Under the pieces are notes generated by a model, which saw nothing but the letters and a program-made list of their open reading frames with translations, did not search any database and was not told the origin of the DNA. Below, in pieces: positions 34,011 to 40,788 of a DNA stretch of 41,406 bases (positions are counted from its first letter, which is position 1; every line of letters begins with the position of its first letter). The translations under genes were made by a program, and so were the position numbers. Source of the DNA: Saprospira grandis DSM 2844 (lineage in GTDB: Bacteria > Bacteroidota > Bacteroidia > Chitinophagales > Saprospiraceae); assembly GCA_945888475.1 (NCBI GenBank), contig CAMDAB010000017.1, positions 1 through 41,406 of the forward strand, read 5' to 3'.

Positions 34011-34044
34011 AAAAAAACCCTATCTTATCAGTGACAAGATAGGG
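34011..34044 (-). terminator. Intrinsic terminator of rpsA
   Basis: Arms CCCTATCTT (34018-34026) and AAGATAGGG (34036-34044), 9 bp, loop of 9. On the minus strand a run of seven T (34011-34017) follows. It lies 39 bases past the rpsA stop. Confidence 0.85.
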
Positions 34045-34082
34045 AATTTTGTAAAAGGAACAAATCTATTTTAAAACAAGAT

Positions 34083-35897
34083 TTATTTATCCTGATTTTC
34101 GTCTTCTTTCATTTGCTCTTTCAATTCAGAGAAAACATCCAAATCGCCAAGTGTGCTGCGCTCAACTTTACCTTGAGCTTTTTTCAGATCATCTTTAGCA
34201 TCTTTTTCATATTTTTTCTTGTCAGTCTTTTCTTTGTCATCACTTTCTTTTTTTACATCGCTGAAAAAGCGGGTGTGAGAAACAAGAATACGTTTGTCAT
34301 CGCGGTTGAATTCAATAACTTTGAAAGGCAATGTTTCATCTACATCAGCAAGGTTACCGTCTTCTTTCTTTACATGACGGATTGGGGCAAAAGCCTCAAG
34401 TCCGTAAGGAAGCAGCACAATAGCACCACGGTCATCGCGACGAAGAACTGTTGCATCGTGAATTGAACCTACAGGGAAAAGATTTTCGAACGTATCCCAA
34501 GGATTTTCTTCGAGTTGTTTGTGACCCAGGGACAGTTTACGGTTATCTTTATCTACTTCAAGTACGATAACGTCAAGTTTTTCACCAACTTTGGTAAACT
34601 CTGCTGGATGAGCAAAACGTTTTGTCCATGAAAGATCTGAGATGTGTATCATGCCGCCGATGCCTTCTTCAAGTTCGATGAAAACACCATAGGGAGTAAG
34701 GTTTTTAACCTCGCCGCTGTGGCGTGTTCCTTTGGCATATTTTTCTTCGATGATTGACCATGGATCATCGCTAAGCTGCTTGAGTGAAAGCGACATTTTA
34801 CGCTCTTCGCGATCGATTGTAACAACCTTTGCTTTGTAAATGTCTCCCTCTTTGAAGAAATCGCGAGAGTTGACAGGCTGGCTGCTCCATGAGATTTCTG
34901 AAACGTGGATAAGACCTTCAACACCAGGTGTAATTTCGAGGAATGCACCGTAGTCTTCGATGTTAACAATTTTACCTTCAACAACTGAACCTGGTTGTAC
35001 ATCGTCGGCAAGCACTTCCCATGGATGCGGTGTAAGCGCCTTGAGACTGAGCGAAATACGTTTTTTGTCATCATTGAAATCCAATACAACAACATTCAGT
35101 TTCTGACCATTGTGCAATACATCGCTTGGATGTTTGATACGGCCCCAAGAAATGTCGGTAATGTAAAGAAGACCATCTACGCCACCCAAATCGAGGAATG
35201 CTCCAAAATCGGTGATATTCTTGACAGTACCTTCCAAAACCTGACCTTTTTCGAGTCTTGAAATAATTTCGCTGCGCTGAGCTTCGAGATCGCTTTCGAT
35301 AAGTGCTTTGTGAGAAACGACAGCATTTTTGATGGCTTCGTTGATTTTAACAACTCTGAAATCCATAGTTTTGCCAACGTATACATCGTAGTCTGTGATT
35401 GGCTTGATATCGATCTGTGAGCCGGGAAGGAAGGTCTCTAATCCATTGACATCAACGATAAGACCACCTTTAGTTTTGCTGATGACATGACCAGTAACGA
35501 TATGTCCTTCTTCAAAAGCTTTTACAATGTTATCCCAAGCACGGAGCAATTTGGCTTTGCGGCGCGAAAGTACCAAACGTCCATTTTTGTCTTCGGGATT
35601 TTCAACATAAACCTCTACAAAATCGCCTATTTTTAGACCGGGCATATCGCGGAACTCAGAAAGCGGAACCAATCCGTCTGATTTGTAACTCAGGTCAATC
35701 AGCACGTCGCTGTCAAGCAAGGCCACAACTTTGCCGGCTACGATTTCAAATTCCTTGATAGAGCTAAGCGTTTGCTCATACTCATTCAACAGAGCGTTTG
35801 ACTCTTCGTTGCTATAGGTGTTTTGGCCACTTTTACCCAAACTCCAATTAAATTCATCGTGTGCAGTTATAATTACTGCGTTGTTTTCATTTTCCAT
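34083..35897 (-). CDS. rpsA: 30S ribosomal protein S1
   Basis: 604 residues. Six S1 RNA-binding repeats follow an N-terminal stretch of about 50 residues. The best-conserved are repeats three to five, each with the G-x-V-x-x-I-x-x-(F/Y)-G-(A/V)-F core: EGTVKNITDFGAFLDLGGVDGL, EGKIVNIEDYGAFLEI and SGEVKNLTPYGVFIEL. Each ends in the KKISLSLK or RKLSLGHKQL pattern. The protein unwinds and recruits mRNA to the 30S subunit. A tail of about 60 charged residues ends it, as in other Bacteroidota S1 proteins. A promoter-like box is at 35982-35989 and a strong terminator is downstream, so it is a single-gene unit. Confidence 0.97.
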   Translation of the reverse strand: MENENNAVIITAHDEFNWSLGKSGQNTYSNEESNALLNEYEQTLSSIKEFEIVAGKVVALLDSDVLIDLSYKSDGLVPLSEFRDMPGLKIGDFVEVYVENPEDKNGRLVLSRRKAKLLRAWDNIVKAFEEGHIVTGHVISKTKGGLIVDVNGLETFLPGSQIDIKPITDYDVYVGKTMDFRVVKINEAIKNAVVSHKALIESDLEAQRSEIISRLEKGQVLEGTVKNITDFGAFLDLGGVDGLLYITDISWGRIKHPSDVLHNGQKLNVVVLDFNDDKKRISLSLKALTPHPWEVLADDVQPGSVVEGKIVNIEDYGAFLEITPGVEGLIHVSEISWSSQPVNSRDFFKEGDIYKAKVVTIDREERKMSLSLKQLSDDPWSIIEEKYAKGTRHSGEVKNLTPYGVFIELEEGIGGMIHISDLSWTKRFAHPAEFTKVGEKLDVIVLEVDKDNRKLSLGHKQLEENPWDTFENLFPVGSIHDATVLRRDDRGAIVLLPYGLEAFAPIRHVKKEDGNLADVDETLPFKVIEFNRDDKRILVSHTRFFSDVKKESDDKEKTDKKKYEKDAKDDLKKAQGKVERSTLGDLDVFSELKEQMKEDENQDK

Positions 35898-35981
35898 TTT
35901 ATGGAATTTCCCATCCGGGACGGTTTTTGGTTAAATAATAGATTTTCAGTCACTTTAGGCTATTTTTAGCGAAAAGTGCTG

Positions 35982-35989
35982 CGAAGATA
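35982..35989 (-). promoter_or_regulatory. -7-like box of rpsA
   Basis: Minus strand TATCTTCG, one mismatch from TAnnTTTG, 84 bases before the ATG at 35897. The leader contains a short hairpin TCCC/GGGA and the palindrome GGAAATTCC just before the start codon. Confidence 0.4.
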
Positions 35990-36064
35990 GTACATTTAGG
36001 CTTGAAAAAATAATTAATATTAAAATAATTTGGGTAGACACTGAATTAGGGCAAGTTGACAATC

Positions 36065-36622
36065 CTATTTTGCGTCAGCATCGTGTTTTCCAAAAAAAAA
36101 TTCTCTCGACACTGCCATATATTTGTCCTCGCCACCGATTACCTCTTGTTCTTCTTCGGCGCTAATTCGTTTGCTAAAAGGGGCATCCAATCCGCTTTCG
36201 CGGCATACAGCCTTTACATGTTCGATATCATCGGCAATAGGTACGAGCAATGAAATCTGTTCAAATGGTTTGCGTCGGTAATCTCCGCTCAAACCACTGG
36301 CTTCAACAATTTTGCCACGGTTTGCCCATTTATCGCAATATTCCGCTGCATCGGGATAAAACTGTATTTCATCTATGCAAATTACATCAAAATTATTCAC
36401 ATATTGGTCAAGATCGGCAAGTCGTATACAAGCAACTGCCCTATAACTTAATTTGTCATGCGTAACGATCATCGATTCTGTACTTTCGTATCGGTCATCG
36501 TTTGCATATTTGATGAGCAGACAATTTTTTCCTGCTATTCTGTAACGACGGTACCTGGTAAGCAACAGCGTACTTTTGCCCGAAAACATTGGGCCTATGA
36601 TAATATTGAGTTTGCCTTGCAT
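36065..36622 (-). CDS. tdk: Thymidine kinase, poxvirus/animal TK1-like, zinc cysteines mostly lost
   Basis: 185 residues, the TK1 length. P-loop GPMFSGKST at 10-18, catalytic Glu85 in IDEIQFYPD, lasso/thymidine region ASGLSGDYRRKPFEQI (108-123), and the end VIGGEDKYMAVSRE. Salvages thymidine to dTMP. Phrases such as KYANDDRYES, THDK, RRKPF and FSKR read more like vaccinia or animal TK1 than like the usual bacterial enzymes. The structural zinc site is degraded: the CxxC pair is CRES (Cys140, Ser143) and the second CRxC pair is SREF (Ser172, Phe175), leaving one of four cysteines. Own promoter at 36645-36673. Confidence 0.95.
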   Translation of the reverse strand: MQGKLNIIIGPMFSGKSTLLLTRYRRYRIAGKNCLLIKYANDDRYESTESMIVTHDKLSYRAVACIRLADLDQYVNNFDVICIDEIQFYPDAAEYCDKWANRGKIVEASGLSGDYRRKPFEQISLLVPIADDIEHVKAVCRESGLDAPFSKRISAEEEQEVIGGEDKYMAVSREFFFGKHDADAK

Positions 36623-36644
36623 TCTGTTTCAAGTTTATTTTTGA

Positions 36645-36673
36645 CAAAGTTAAAAAAAAGGAAACAATGTCAA
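36645..36673 (-). promoter_or_regulatory. tdk promoter
   Basis: Minus strand TTG at 36671-36673, 18 bases, then TAACTTTG at 36645-36652, 22 bases before the ATG at 36622. The -7 box is exact; the spacing is slightly short. Confidence 0.5.
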
Positions 36674-36711
36674 TAAATATTTAAAAATGACCTAAATTTA
36701 TACTCCTTTGA

Positions 36712-36719
36712 TAATTTTG
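36712..36719 (+). promoter_or_regulatory. -7 box of the lipoprotein gene
   Basis: TAATTTTG, an exact match, 17 bases before the ATG at 36737. No clear -33 box. It is divergent from the tdk promoter. Confidence 0.5.
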
Positions 36720-36736
36720 CAAAAAAAACAATTACT

Positions 36737-37201
36737 ATGTTAAAATACATTCAACTGTTCCTGATCTGTACTGTTATCTGTTTTTCCTGCAAAGAACCTA
36801 TTAAAAAGATTGATACCAAAGAAAGTAAGACAGAAATTTTGAACGAAACAATATTGCTCAATTATATTAAAACGGTGACCATGCTTGAAAATGAGCAGCG
36901 GGGATTAATCAATCGGCTTAATTTAAATGAGGATTTCAATAAACCCCAAACAGAAGCTTTAGATAGAATTATTTTAAAAAACGGCTTTGTGAATACCAGT
37001 CAATTTAAAGCTGTAAACATCAAAATATCAATAATTTGTAGTTTGCTGCAGCTAGAAAAAGACAATAAAAAAGTAATGGATGAAAAGATGACGAAACTCA
37101 AGATTAGTAAAACCGAGTATGAACTCGTCCAAAAATATTTACAGGAAATAGCCGAAGCTTTACAGGATGTAAAAATCCCGGAGGAATTAAAAAGCAATTA
37201 A
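36737..37201 (+). CDS. Small lipoprotein of unknown function
   Basis: 154 residues. The first 18 form a lipoprotein signal peptide with a lipobox ending in Cys18 (LFLICTVICFSC). The mature part is charged and predicted helical, without a recognised domain: an early ILNETILLNYIKTVTMLENEQ segment and a lysine/glutamate-rich end. The helical build and length recall DUF4296-like lipoproteins, but this is not firm. A promoter box lies directly upstream and the photolyase gene follows after 76 bases, so the two may be co-transcribed. Confidence 0.75.
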   Translation: MLKYIQLFLICTVICFSCKEPIKKIDTKESKTEILNETILLNYIKTVTMLENEQRGLINRLNLNEDFNKPQTEALDRIILKNGFVNTSQFKAVNIKISIICSLLQLEKDNKKVMDEKMTKLKISKTEYELVQKYLQEIAEALQDVKIPEELKSN

Positions 37202-37277
37202 TTTTTTTCAAAAAATTTAGAAATCAACAACACCGCGCCTCTTTGTTTGTTTTAACTAATAACAAAAAAAAGGCTAA

Positions 37278-38651
37278 ATGAAGAAAGTAAAATTTGCAAT
37301 TGTGTGGTTTAAAACTGATTTAAGACTACTCGATAATGAAGCTTTGACTGAAGCGCTGAAAACGGCCGATGAGATTTATCCGGTCTATATTTTCGATGAG
37401 CGTATTTTTAGGGGTACCAGCAGACTTGGATTCAGAAAAACCAGTGCTTTTCGCGCTCAATTCATAATAGAATCTGTTTTTGATTTAAAAAATAGCCTCA
37501 AAGAAAAAGGCATCGACCTGATTGTAAAAATTGGTAAACCTGAAATTGAGATCCCGGAAATAGCACGTCAGCTAAAAAGCTCCTGGGTATTTGGCCTGAT
37601 GGAACGCTTGCCCGAGGAGGCTGAGGTACAGAACTTACTGGAAAAAAATTTATGGGCAATTGGTCAGGAGCTTAGACTATTCCGTGGCAAAATGCTTTAT
37701 TACACGCAGGATTTGCCCTTTCCTGTAGCGCATACTCCCGATACTTTTACAGCTTTTCGTAAAGAAGTCGAGAAAATCACCCCCATCAGATTCCCACTGC
37801 CAAGTCCAGACAGTTTTAAGCCCTGGTCAACCGATATTGACTGCGGTCAACTTCCTTCGCTTTCTGATTTCAGTTTGGAACTGCCTGAATTTGATAGTCG
37901 CAGTGCATTGATTTTCAAAGGTGGTGAAAGCGAAGCAATGAAAAGATTGAATTATTACCTTTGGGACAGCAAGTTATTAAGCAGCTACGAAGAGACGAGA
38001 AATGGTCTCATAGGTGGCGATTTTTCTACAAAACTATCGGCATGGCTTGCCCAGGGCTGTATCTCGCCAAAATCAATCTATGCCGAGATTCAAAAATATG
38101 AAAAAGTTCATGGCGCCAATAAATCTACTTATTGGCTGTATTTTGAATTACTTTGGCGTGACTATTTCAGGCTGATCGGTAAGAAATTTGGCAAAAAGAT
38201 ATTTTCAAAAAGCGGTATTTTTGATAAAAAACCAAAGACAAACAAGCAAAATAAAGCCTTATTCAATGCCTGGGCAGATGGCAAATGCGGGCAGCCGTTC
38301 ATTGATGCCAATATGACAGAGTTGAAAATCAGTGGATTTATGTCGAACAGAGGTCGACAAAATGTTGCTTCTTACCTCGTAAATGATCTGAAATTGAACT
38401 GGCAACTCGGTGCGGAATATTTCGAGTCGCAACTTATCGACTATGACCCTACCAGCAATTGGGTAAACTGGCTATATATTGCAGGACTTGGCAACGACCC
38501 CCGCGAAGACCGCTACTTCAACCCCCAGACCCAAAGCCGCCGCTACGACCCGCAGGCAGCATATATGAAACTGTGGTTGCCTGAGCTGAATGAGCTTTCG
38601 GCAGATGAAATTCATGAGATGAAATCCGGCGAAAATTCTAAGGTAAAGTAA
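37278..38651 (+). CDS. DASH-type cryptochrome/photolyase
   Basis: 457 residues. The N-terminal alpha/beta domain (about 5-135) opens IVWFKTDLRLLDNEAL and has VYIFDERIF. The C-terminal helical FAD domain (about 200-430) shows WLAQGCISPKSIYAEI, LLWRDYFRLIGKKFG and the DASH-characteristic NRGRQNVASYLVNDL, then WQLGAEYFESQLIDYDPTSNWVNW, split by a conserved GNDPREDRYFNPQTQSRRYD end. It binds FAD and an antenna folate and repairs cyclobutane dimers in single-stranded DNA or acts as a blue-light sensor. It starts 76 bases after the lipoprotein gene. Confidence 0.95.
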   Translation: MKKVKFAIVWFKTDLRLLDNEALTEALKTADEIYPVYIFDERIFRGTSRLGFRKTSAFRAQFIIESVFDLKNSLKEKGIDLIVKIGKPEIEIPEIARQLKSSWVFGLMERLPEEAEVQNLLEKNLWAIGQELRLFRGKMLYYTQDLPFPVAHTPDTFTAFRKEVEKITPIRFPLPSPDSFKPWSTDIDCGQLPSLSDFSLELPEFDSRSALIFKGGESEAMKRLNYYLWDSKLLSSYEETRNGLIGGDFSTKLSAWLAQGCISPKSIYAEIQKYEKVHGANKSTYWLYFELLWRDYFRLIGKKFGKKIFSKSGIFDKKPKTNKQNKALFNAWADGKCGQPFIDANMTELKISGFMSNRGRQNVASYLVNDLKLNWQLGAEYFESQLIDYDPTSNWVNWLYIAGLGNDPREDRYFNPQTQSRRYDPQAAYMKLWLPELNELSADEIHEMKSGENSKVK

Positions 38652-38670
38652 AGCTTTTAAAGACCTTACT

Positions 38671-38678
38671 TAATTTTG
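38671..38678 (+). promoter_or_regulatory. Possible -7 box for the Rpn-like locus
   Basis: TAATTTTG, an exact match, giving a leader of roughly 160 bases before the ATG at 38842. A second, weaker candidate TAATTTTC is at 38721-38728. Confidence 0.4.
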
Positions 38679-38767
38679 ACTTGCAATTCCGATAAAAAAC
38701 ATTTATTTTTACGGAAACAATAATTTTCGTGTCATAAAAAACATGTTAAATCATTTTACAATTTTTC

Positions 38768-38795
38768 AGAAGGGAAGAAAAAACACTTTCCTTCT
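38768..38795 (+). promoter_or_regulatory. Hairpin in the leader of the Rpn-like gene
   Basis: Arms AGAAGGGAAG and CTTTCCTTCT pair over 10 bp with one G-U, A-rich loop of 8. No T-run follows, so it is not a simple terminator; it lies 46 bases before the start codon. Confidence 0.4.
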
Positions 38796-38841
38796 TATCA
38801 TCATTGCAAACCCAATTTTTACCTAATGCAAATTTTAAAAA

Positions 38842-39699
38842 ATGTTTTTAGAAGACAAATACATTAACCCTTTAACCGATTTTGGCTTTAAAAAACTTTT
38901 TGGAGAGGAAGTGAATAAGGATTTACTAATCGATTTCCTCAATTCATTGCTTCCCAAAAAACACACTGTAAAAGATTTAAAATACCAACAGAATGAGCAT
39001 CTGCCCAGCACAGAATATGATAGAAAAGCAATATTTGATCTTTTTTGTGAAAGTGCAAGCGGTGAAAAATTCATAGTTGAAATCCAAAGAGCAAAGCAAA
39101 ATTATTTTAAAGACAGAAGCGTTTTTTATGCCTCTTTTCCTATTCAATCACAAGGTAAAAGAGGTGATTGGGATTTTAAACTAGCTGCCGTTTACACAAT
39201 TGGAATTTTGGACTTTATTTTCGAAGAGGACAAAAATAACAGTAATTACAAACACACTGTACAGCTTAAAAACCAAAAAAATCAGGTTTTCTACGATAAA
39301 CTAACTTTTATATACATTGAACTACCTAAGTTTGAGAAAAATGTTGAAAAATTAGAAAGCAAAATTGAAAAATGGCTCTATGTTTTTAAACATTTGGCAA
39401 GACTACAAGGCAGGCCTAAAGCACTTCAAGAGAAAATTTTCACCAAGCTTTTTACTGCTGCTGAAATTGCTAAATACTCCAAACAAGATCAAGAGATTTA
39501 CGAGGAAAGCCTTAAACATTTCAGAGATCTAAAAAACGTAATGGATACAGTTAAGGAAGAAGGAAAAATAGAAGGTAGAATCGAAGGGAAAATCGAAGGG
39601 AAAATTGAAGTCGCTTCAGAAATGAAAAAGAAAGGCCTAGATATTAAATTCATTGCCGAGATTACAGGATTATCTGAAAAAGAAATTATTGCAATTTAA
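38842..39699 (+). CDS. Rpn-like PD-(D/E)XK nuclease, full length, first of three C-terminal copies
   Basis: 285 residues. The N-terminal nuclease domain (about 8-180) has NPLTDFGFKKLFGEE at the start and the core residues Asp66 (IFDLFCES), Glu80 and Gln82 (FIVEIQRA), the D...ExQ form of the PDDEXK_2 family (PF12784), often labelled transposase or recombination-promoting nuclease. A helical C-terminal domain follows (about 200-285) with AAEIAKYSKQDQ, then four EG(K/R)I units (residues about 240-255) and GLDIKFIAEITGLSEKEI. An in-frame ATG at 39541 (Met234) could start a 52-residue C-terminal product. In E. coli Rpn genes such an internal product is an antitoxin of the full-length nuclease. Confidence 0.9.
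   Translation: MFLEDKYINPLTDFGFKKLFGEEVNKDLLIDFLNSLLPKKHTVKDLKYQQNEHLPSTEYDRKAIFDLFCESASGEKFIVEIQRAKQNYFKDRSVFYASFPIQSQGKRGDWDFKLAAVYTIGILDFIFEEDKNNSNYKHTVQLKNQKNQVFYDKLTFIYIELPKFEKNVEKLESKIEKWLYVFKHLARLQGRPKALQEKIFTKLFTAAEIAKYSKQDQEIYEESLKHFRDLKNVMDTVKEEGKIEGRIEGKIEGKIEVASEMKKKGLDIKFIAEITGLSEKEIIAI
39559..39606 (+). repeat. 12-bp in-frame repeat array, copy one: 4 units
   Basis: Four 12-base units each encoding E-G-(K/R)-I: GAAGGAAAAATA, GAAGGTAGAATC, GAAGGGAAAATC, GAAGGGAAAATT. In the Rpn-like full-length gene. Confidence 0.9.
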
Positions 39700-39731
39700 A
39701 AAATTTTAGAATTATACCTCATCCTCAAATT
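39700..39731 (+). repeat. 32-bp spacer repeated exactly at 40047-40078
   Basis: Runs from the base after the TAA stop to the GTG of copy two. An identical 32 bases separates copy two from copy three, which sets the tandem unit at 347 bases for copy two. Confidence 0.9.
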
Positions 39732-40046
39732 GTGAATACGCAGGACTATATTCAGAAATTATACACCAAACTTCTTGCCGCTGCAGAGATTGCTAAATAC
39801 TCCAAACAAGATCAAGAGATTTACGAGGAAAGCCTTAAACATTTCAGAGATTTAAAAAACGTAATGGATACAGTTAAGGAAGAAGGTAGAATCGAAGGGA
39901 AAATCGAAGGGAAAATTGAAGGGAAAATTGAAGGGAAAATTGAAGGGAAAATTGAAGTCGCTTCAGAAATGAAAAAGAAAGGCCTAGATATTAAATTCAT
40001 TGCCGAGATTACAGGATTATCTGAAAAAGAAATTATTGCAATTTAA
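39732..40046 (+). CDS. Stand-alone Rpn C-terminal domain, copy two
   Basis: 104 residues if started at GTG 39732 (protein (M)NTQDYIQKLYTKLLAAAEIAKYSKQ...). No nuclease domain. From about residue 15 it matches the C-terminal domain of the full-length gene, with six EG(K/R)I units instead of four and an identical last 30 residues (VASEMKKKGLDIKFIAEI...). Its 5' part matches copy three rather than copy one. An internal ATG at 39864 would give a 60-residue product. Expression is unproven: there is no Shine-Dalgarno sequence, though Bacteroidota often lack one. It could be a candidate antitoxin or a non-expressed duplicate. Confidence 0.6.
   Translation: MNTQDYIQKLYTKLLAAAEIAKYSKQDQEIYEESLKHFRDLKNVMDTVKEEGRIEGKIEGKIEGKIEGKIEGKIEVASEMKKKGLDIKFIAEITGLSEKEIIAI
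39882..39953 (+). repeat. 12-bp in-frame repeat array, copy two: 6 units
   Basis: Six 12-base units: one EGRI then five EGKI codon sets, several of them identical (GAAGGGAAAATT). Confidence 0.9.
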
Positions 40047-40078
40047 AAAATTTTAGAATTATACCTCATCCTCAAATT
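40047..40078 (+). repeat. 32-bp spacer, second copy
   Basis: Identical to 39700-39731; lies between the stop of copy two and the GTG of copy three. Confidence 0.9.
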
Positions 40079-40345
40079 GTGAATACGCAAGACTATATTC
40101 AGAAATTATACACCAAACTTCTTGCCGCTGCTGAGATTGCTAAATACTCCAAACAAGATCAAGAGATTTACGAGGAAAGCCTTAAACATTTCAGAGATCT
40201 AAAAAATGTTATGTATACAGCTAAGGAAGAAGGGAAAATTGAAGGGAAAATTGAAGCCGCTTCAGAAATAAAAAAGAAAAGCTTGGATATCAGGCTGATT
40301 GCCGAAATAACAGGACTATCGGAGAAACAAATCAATGCGCTCTGA
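40079..40345 (+). CDS. Stand-alone Rpn C-terminal domain, copy three
   Basis: 88 residues from GTG 40079. It starts (M)NTQDYIQKLYTKLLAAAEIAKYSKQ like copy two, carries only two EGKI units, and has a diverged end (AASEIKKKSLDIRLIAEITGLSEKQINAL). An internal ATG at 40211 would give a 44-residue product. No nuclease part. The differences from copies one and two at the 3' end are mostly conservative, so the frame has been kept under selection or is young. It closes the Rpn array; the ybaB promoter follows. Confidence 0.6.
   Translation: MNTQDYIQKLYTKLLAAAEIAKYSKQDQEIYEESLKHFRDLKNVMYTAKEEGKIEGKIEAASEIKKKSLDIRLIAEITGLSEKQINAL
40229..40252 (+). repeat. 12-bp in-frame repeat array, copy three: 2 units
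   Basis: Two EGKI units, both GAAGGGAAAATT. Confidence 0.9.
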
Positions 40346-40368
40346 TAACTAACTTATTTACAATGATT

Positions 40369-40376
40369 TAATTTTG
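40369..40376 (+). promoter_or_regulatory. -7 box for ybaB
   Basis: TAATTTTG, an exact match, giving a leader of about 100 bases before the ATG at 40478. No clear -33 box. Confidence 0.45.
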
Positions 40377-40477
40377 AAAACATAGTTTCTGTAATTCTAA
40401 AATTCAATATACAAAATTCATATCAAATTTCAAATAATTTATTTTTATAAAAGACCTCATTTTCAAATTAAAAAGAT

Positions 40478-40783
40478 ATGTTCGGAAATATTCAGGAAAA
40501 ACAGGCCGAAATGCAAAAAAAGCTATCGACAATTAACGTTGAGGCCGAGGCAGGCGATGGAGCCATAAAAGTAACAGCAAATGCTGCAAGGCAAATTATT
40601 GACATTAAAATCAGTCCTGATTTTAAATTTAACGATTACGAAGAATTGGAAGACCTGCTACTCACAGCAGTAAACCGAGCTATAGGCAAAGCTGCCGAGA
40701 TTGAAGCAGCCGAGTCACAAAAAATGATTAGTGAGATGCTGCCTCCCGGCTTCGGGAATTTGGGCAGCCTCTTCGGCATGTAG
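40478..40783 (+). CDS. ybaB: YbaB/EbfC nucleoid-associated protein
   Basis: 101 residues. Reads MFGNIQEKQAEMQKKL with the long N-terminal helix, then the beta-rich centre EAGDGAIKVTANAARQIIDIKIS and a C-terminal helix with LLLTAVNRAIGKAAEIEAAESQKM, ending LPPGFGNLGSLFGM. This matches the YbaB/EbfC DNA-binding dimers that coat DNA. It usually lies with dnaX or recR; here it precedes a polysaccharide flippase gene by 5 bases, so those two are probably one unit. Confidence 0.93.
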   Translation: MFGNIQEKQAEMQKKLSTINVEAEAGDGAIKVTANAARQIIDIKISPDFKFNDYEELEDLLLTAVNRAIGKAAEIEAAESQKMISEMLPPGFGNLGSLFGM

Positions 40784-40788
40784 AAAAA

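Noticed and set aside
39559-39953. CRISPR-like array
   Set aside because: The 12-bp units are contiguous, in frame and without spacers.
38842-40345. Insertion sequence, because the family is often labelled transposase
   Set aside because: No terminal inverted repeats or target duplication seen; the family is a PD-(D/E)XK nuclease and the repeats are internal gene copies.
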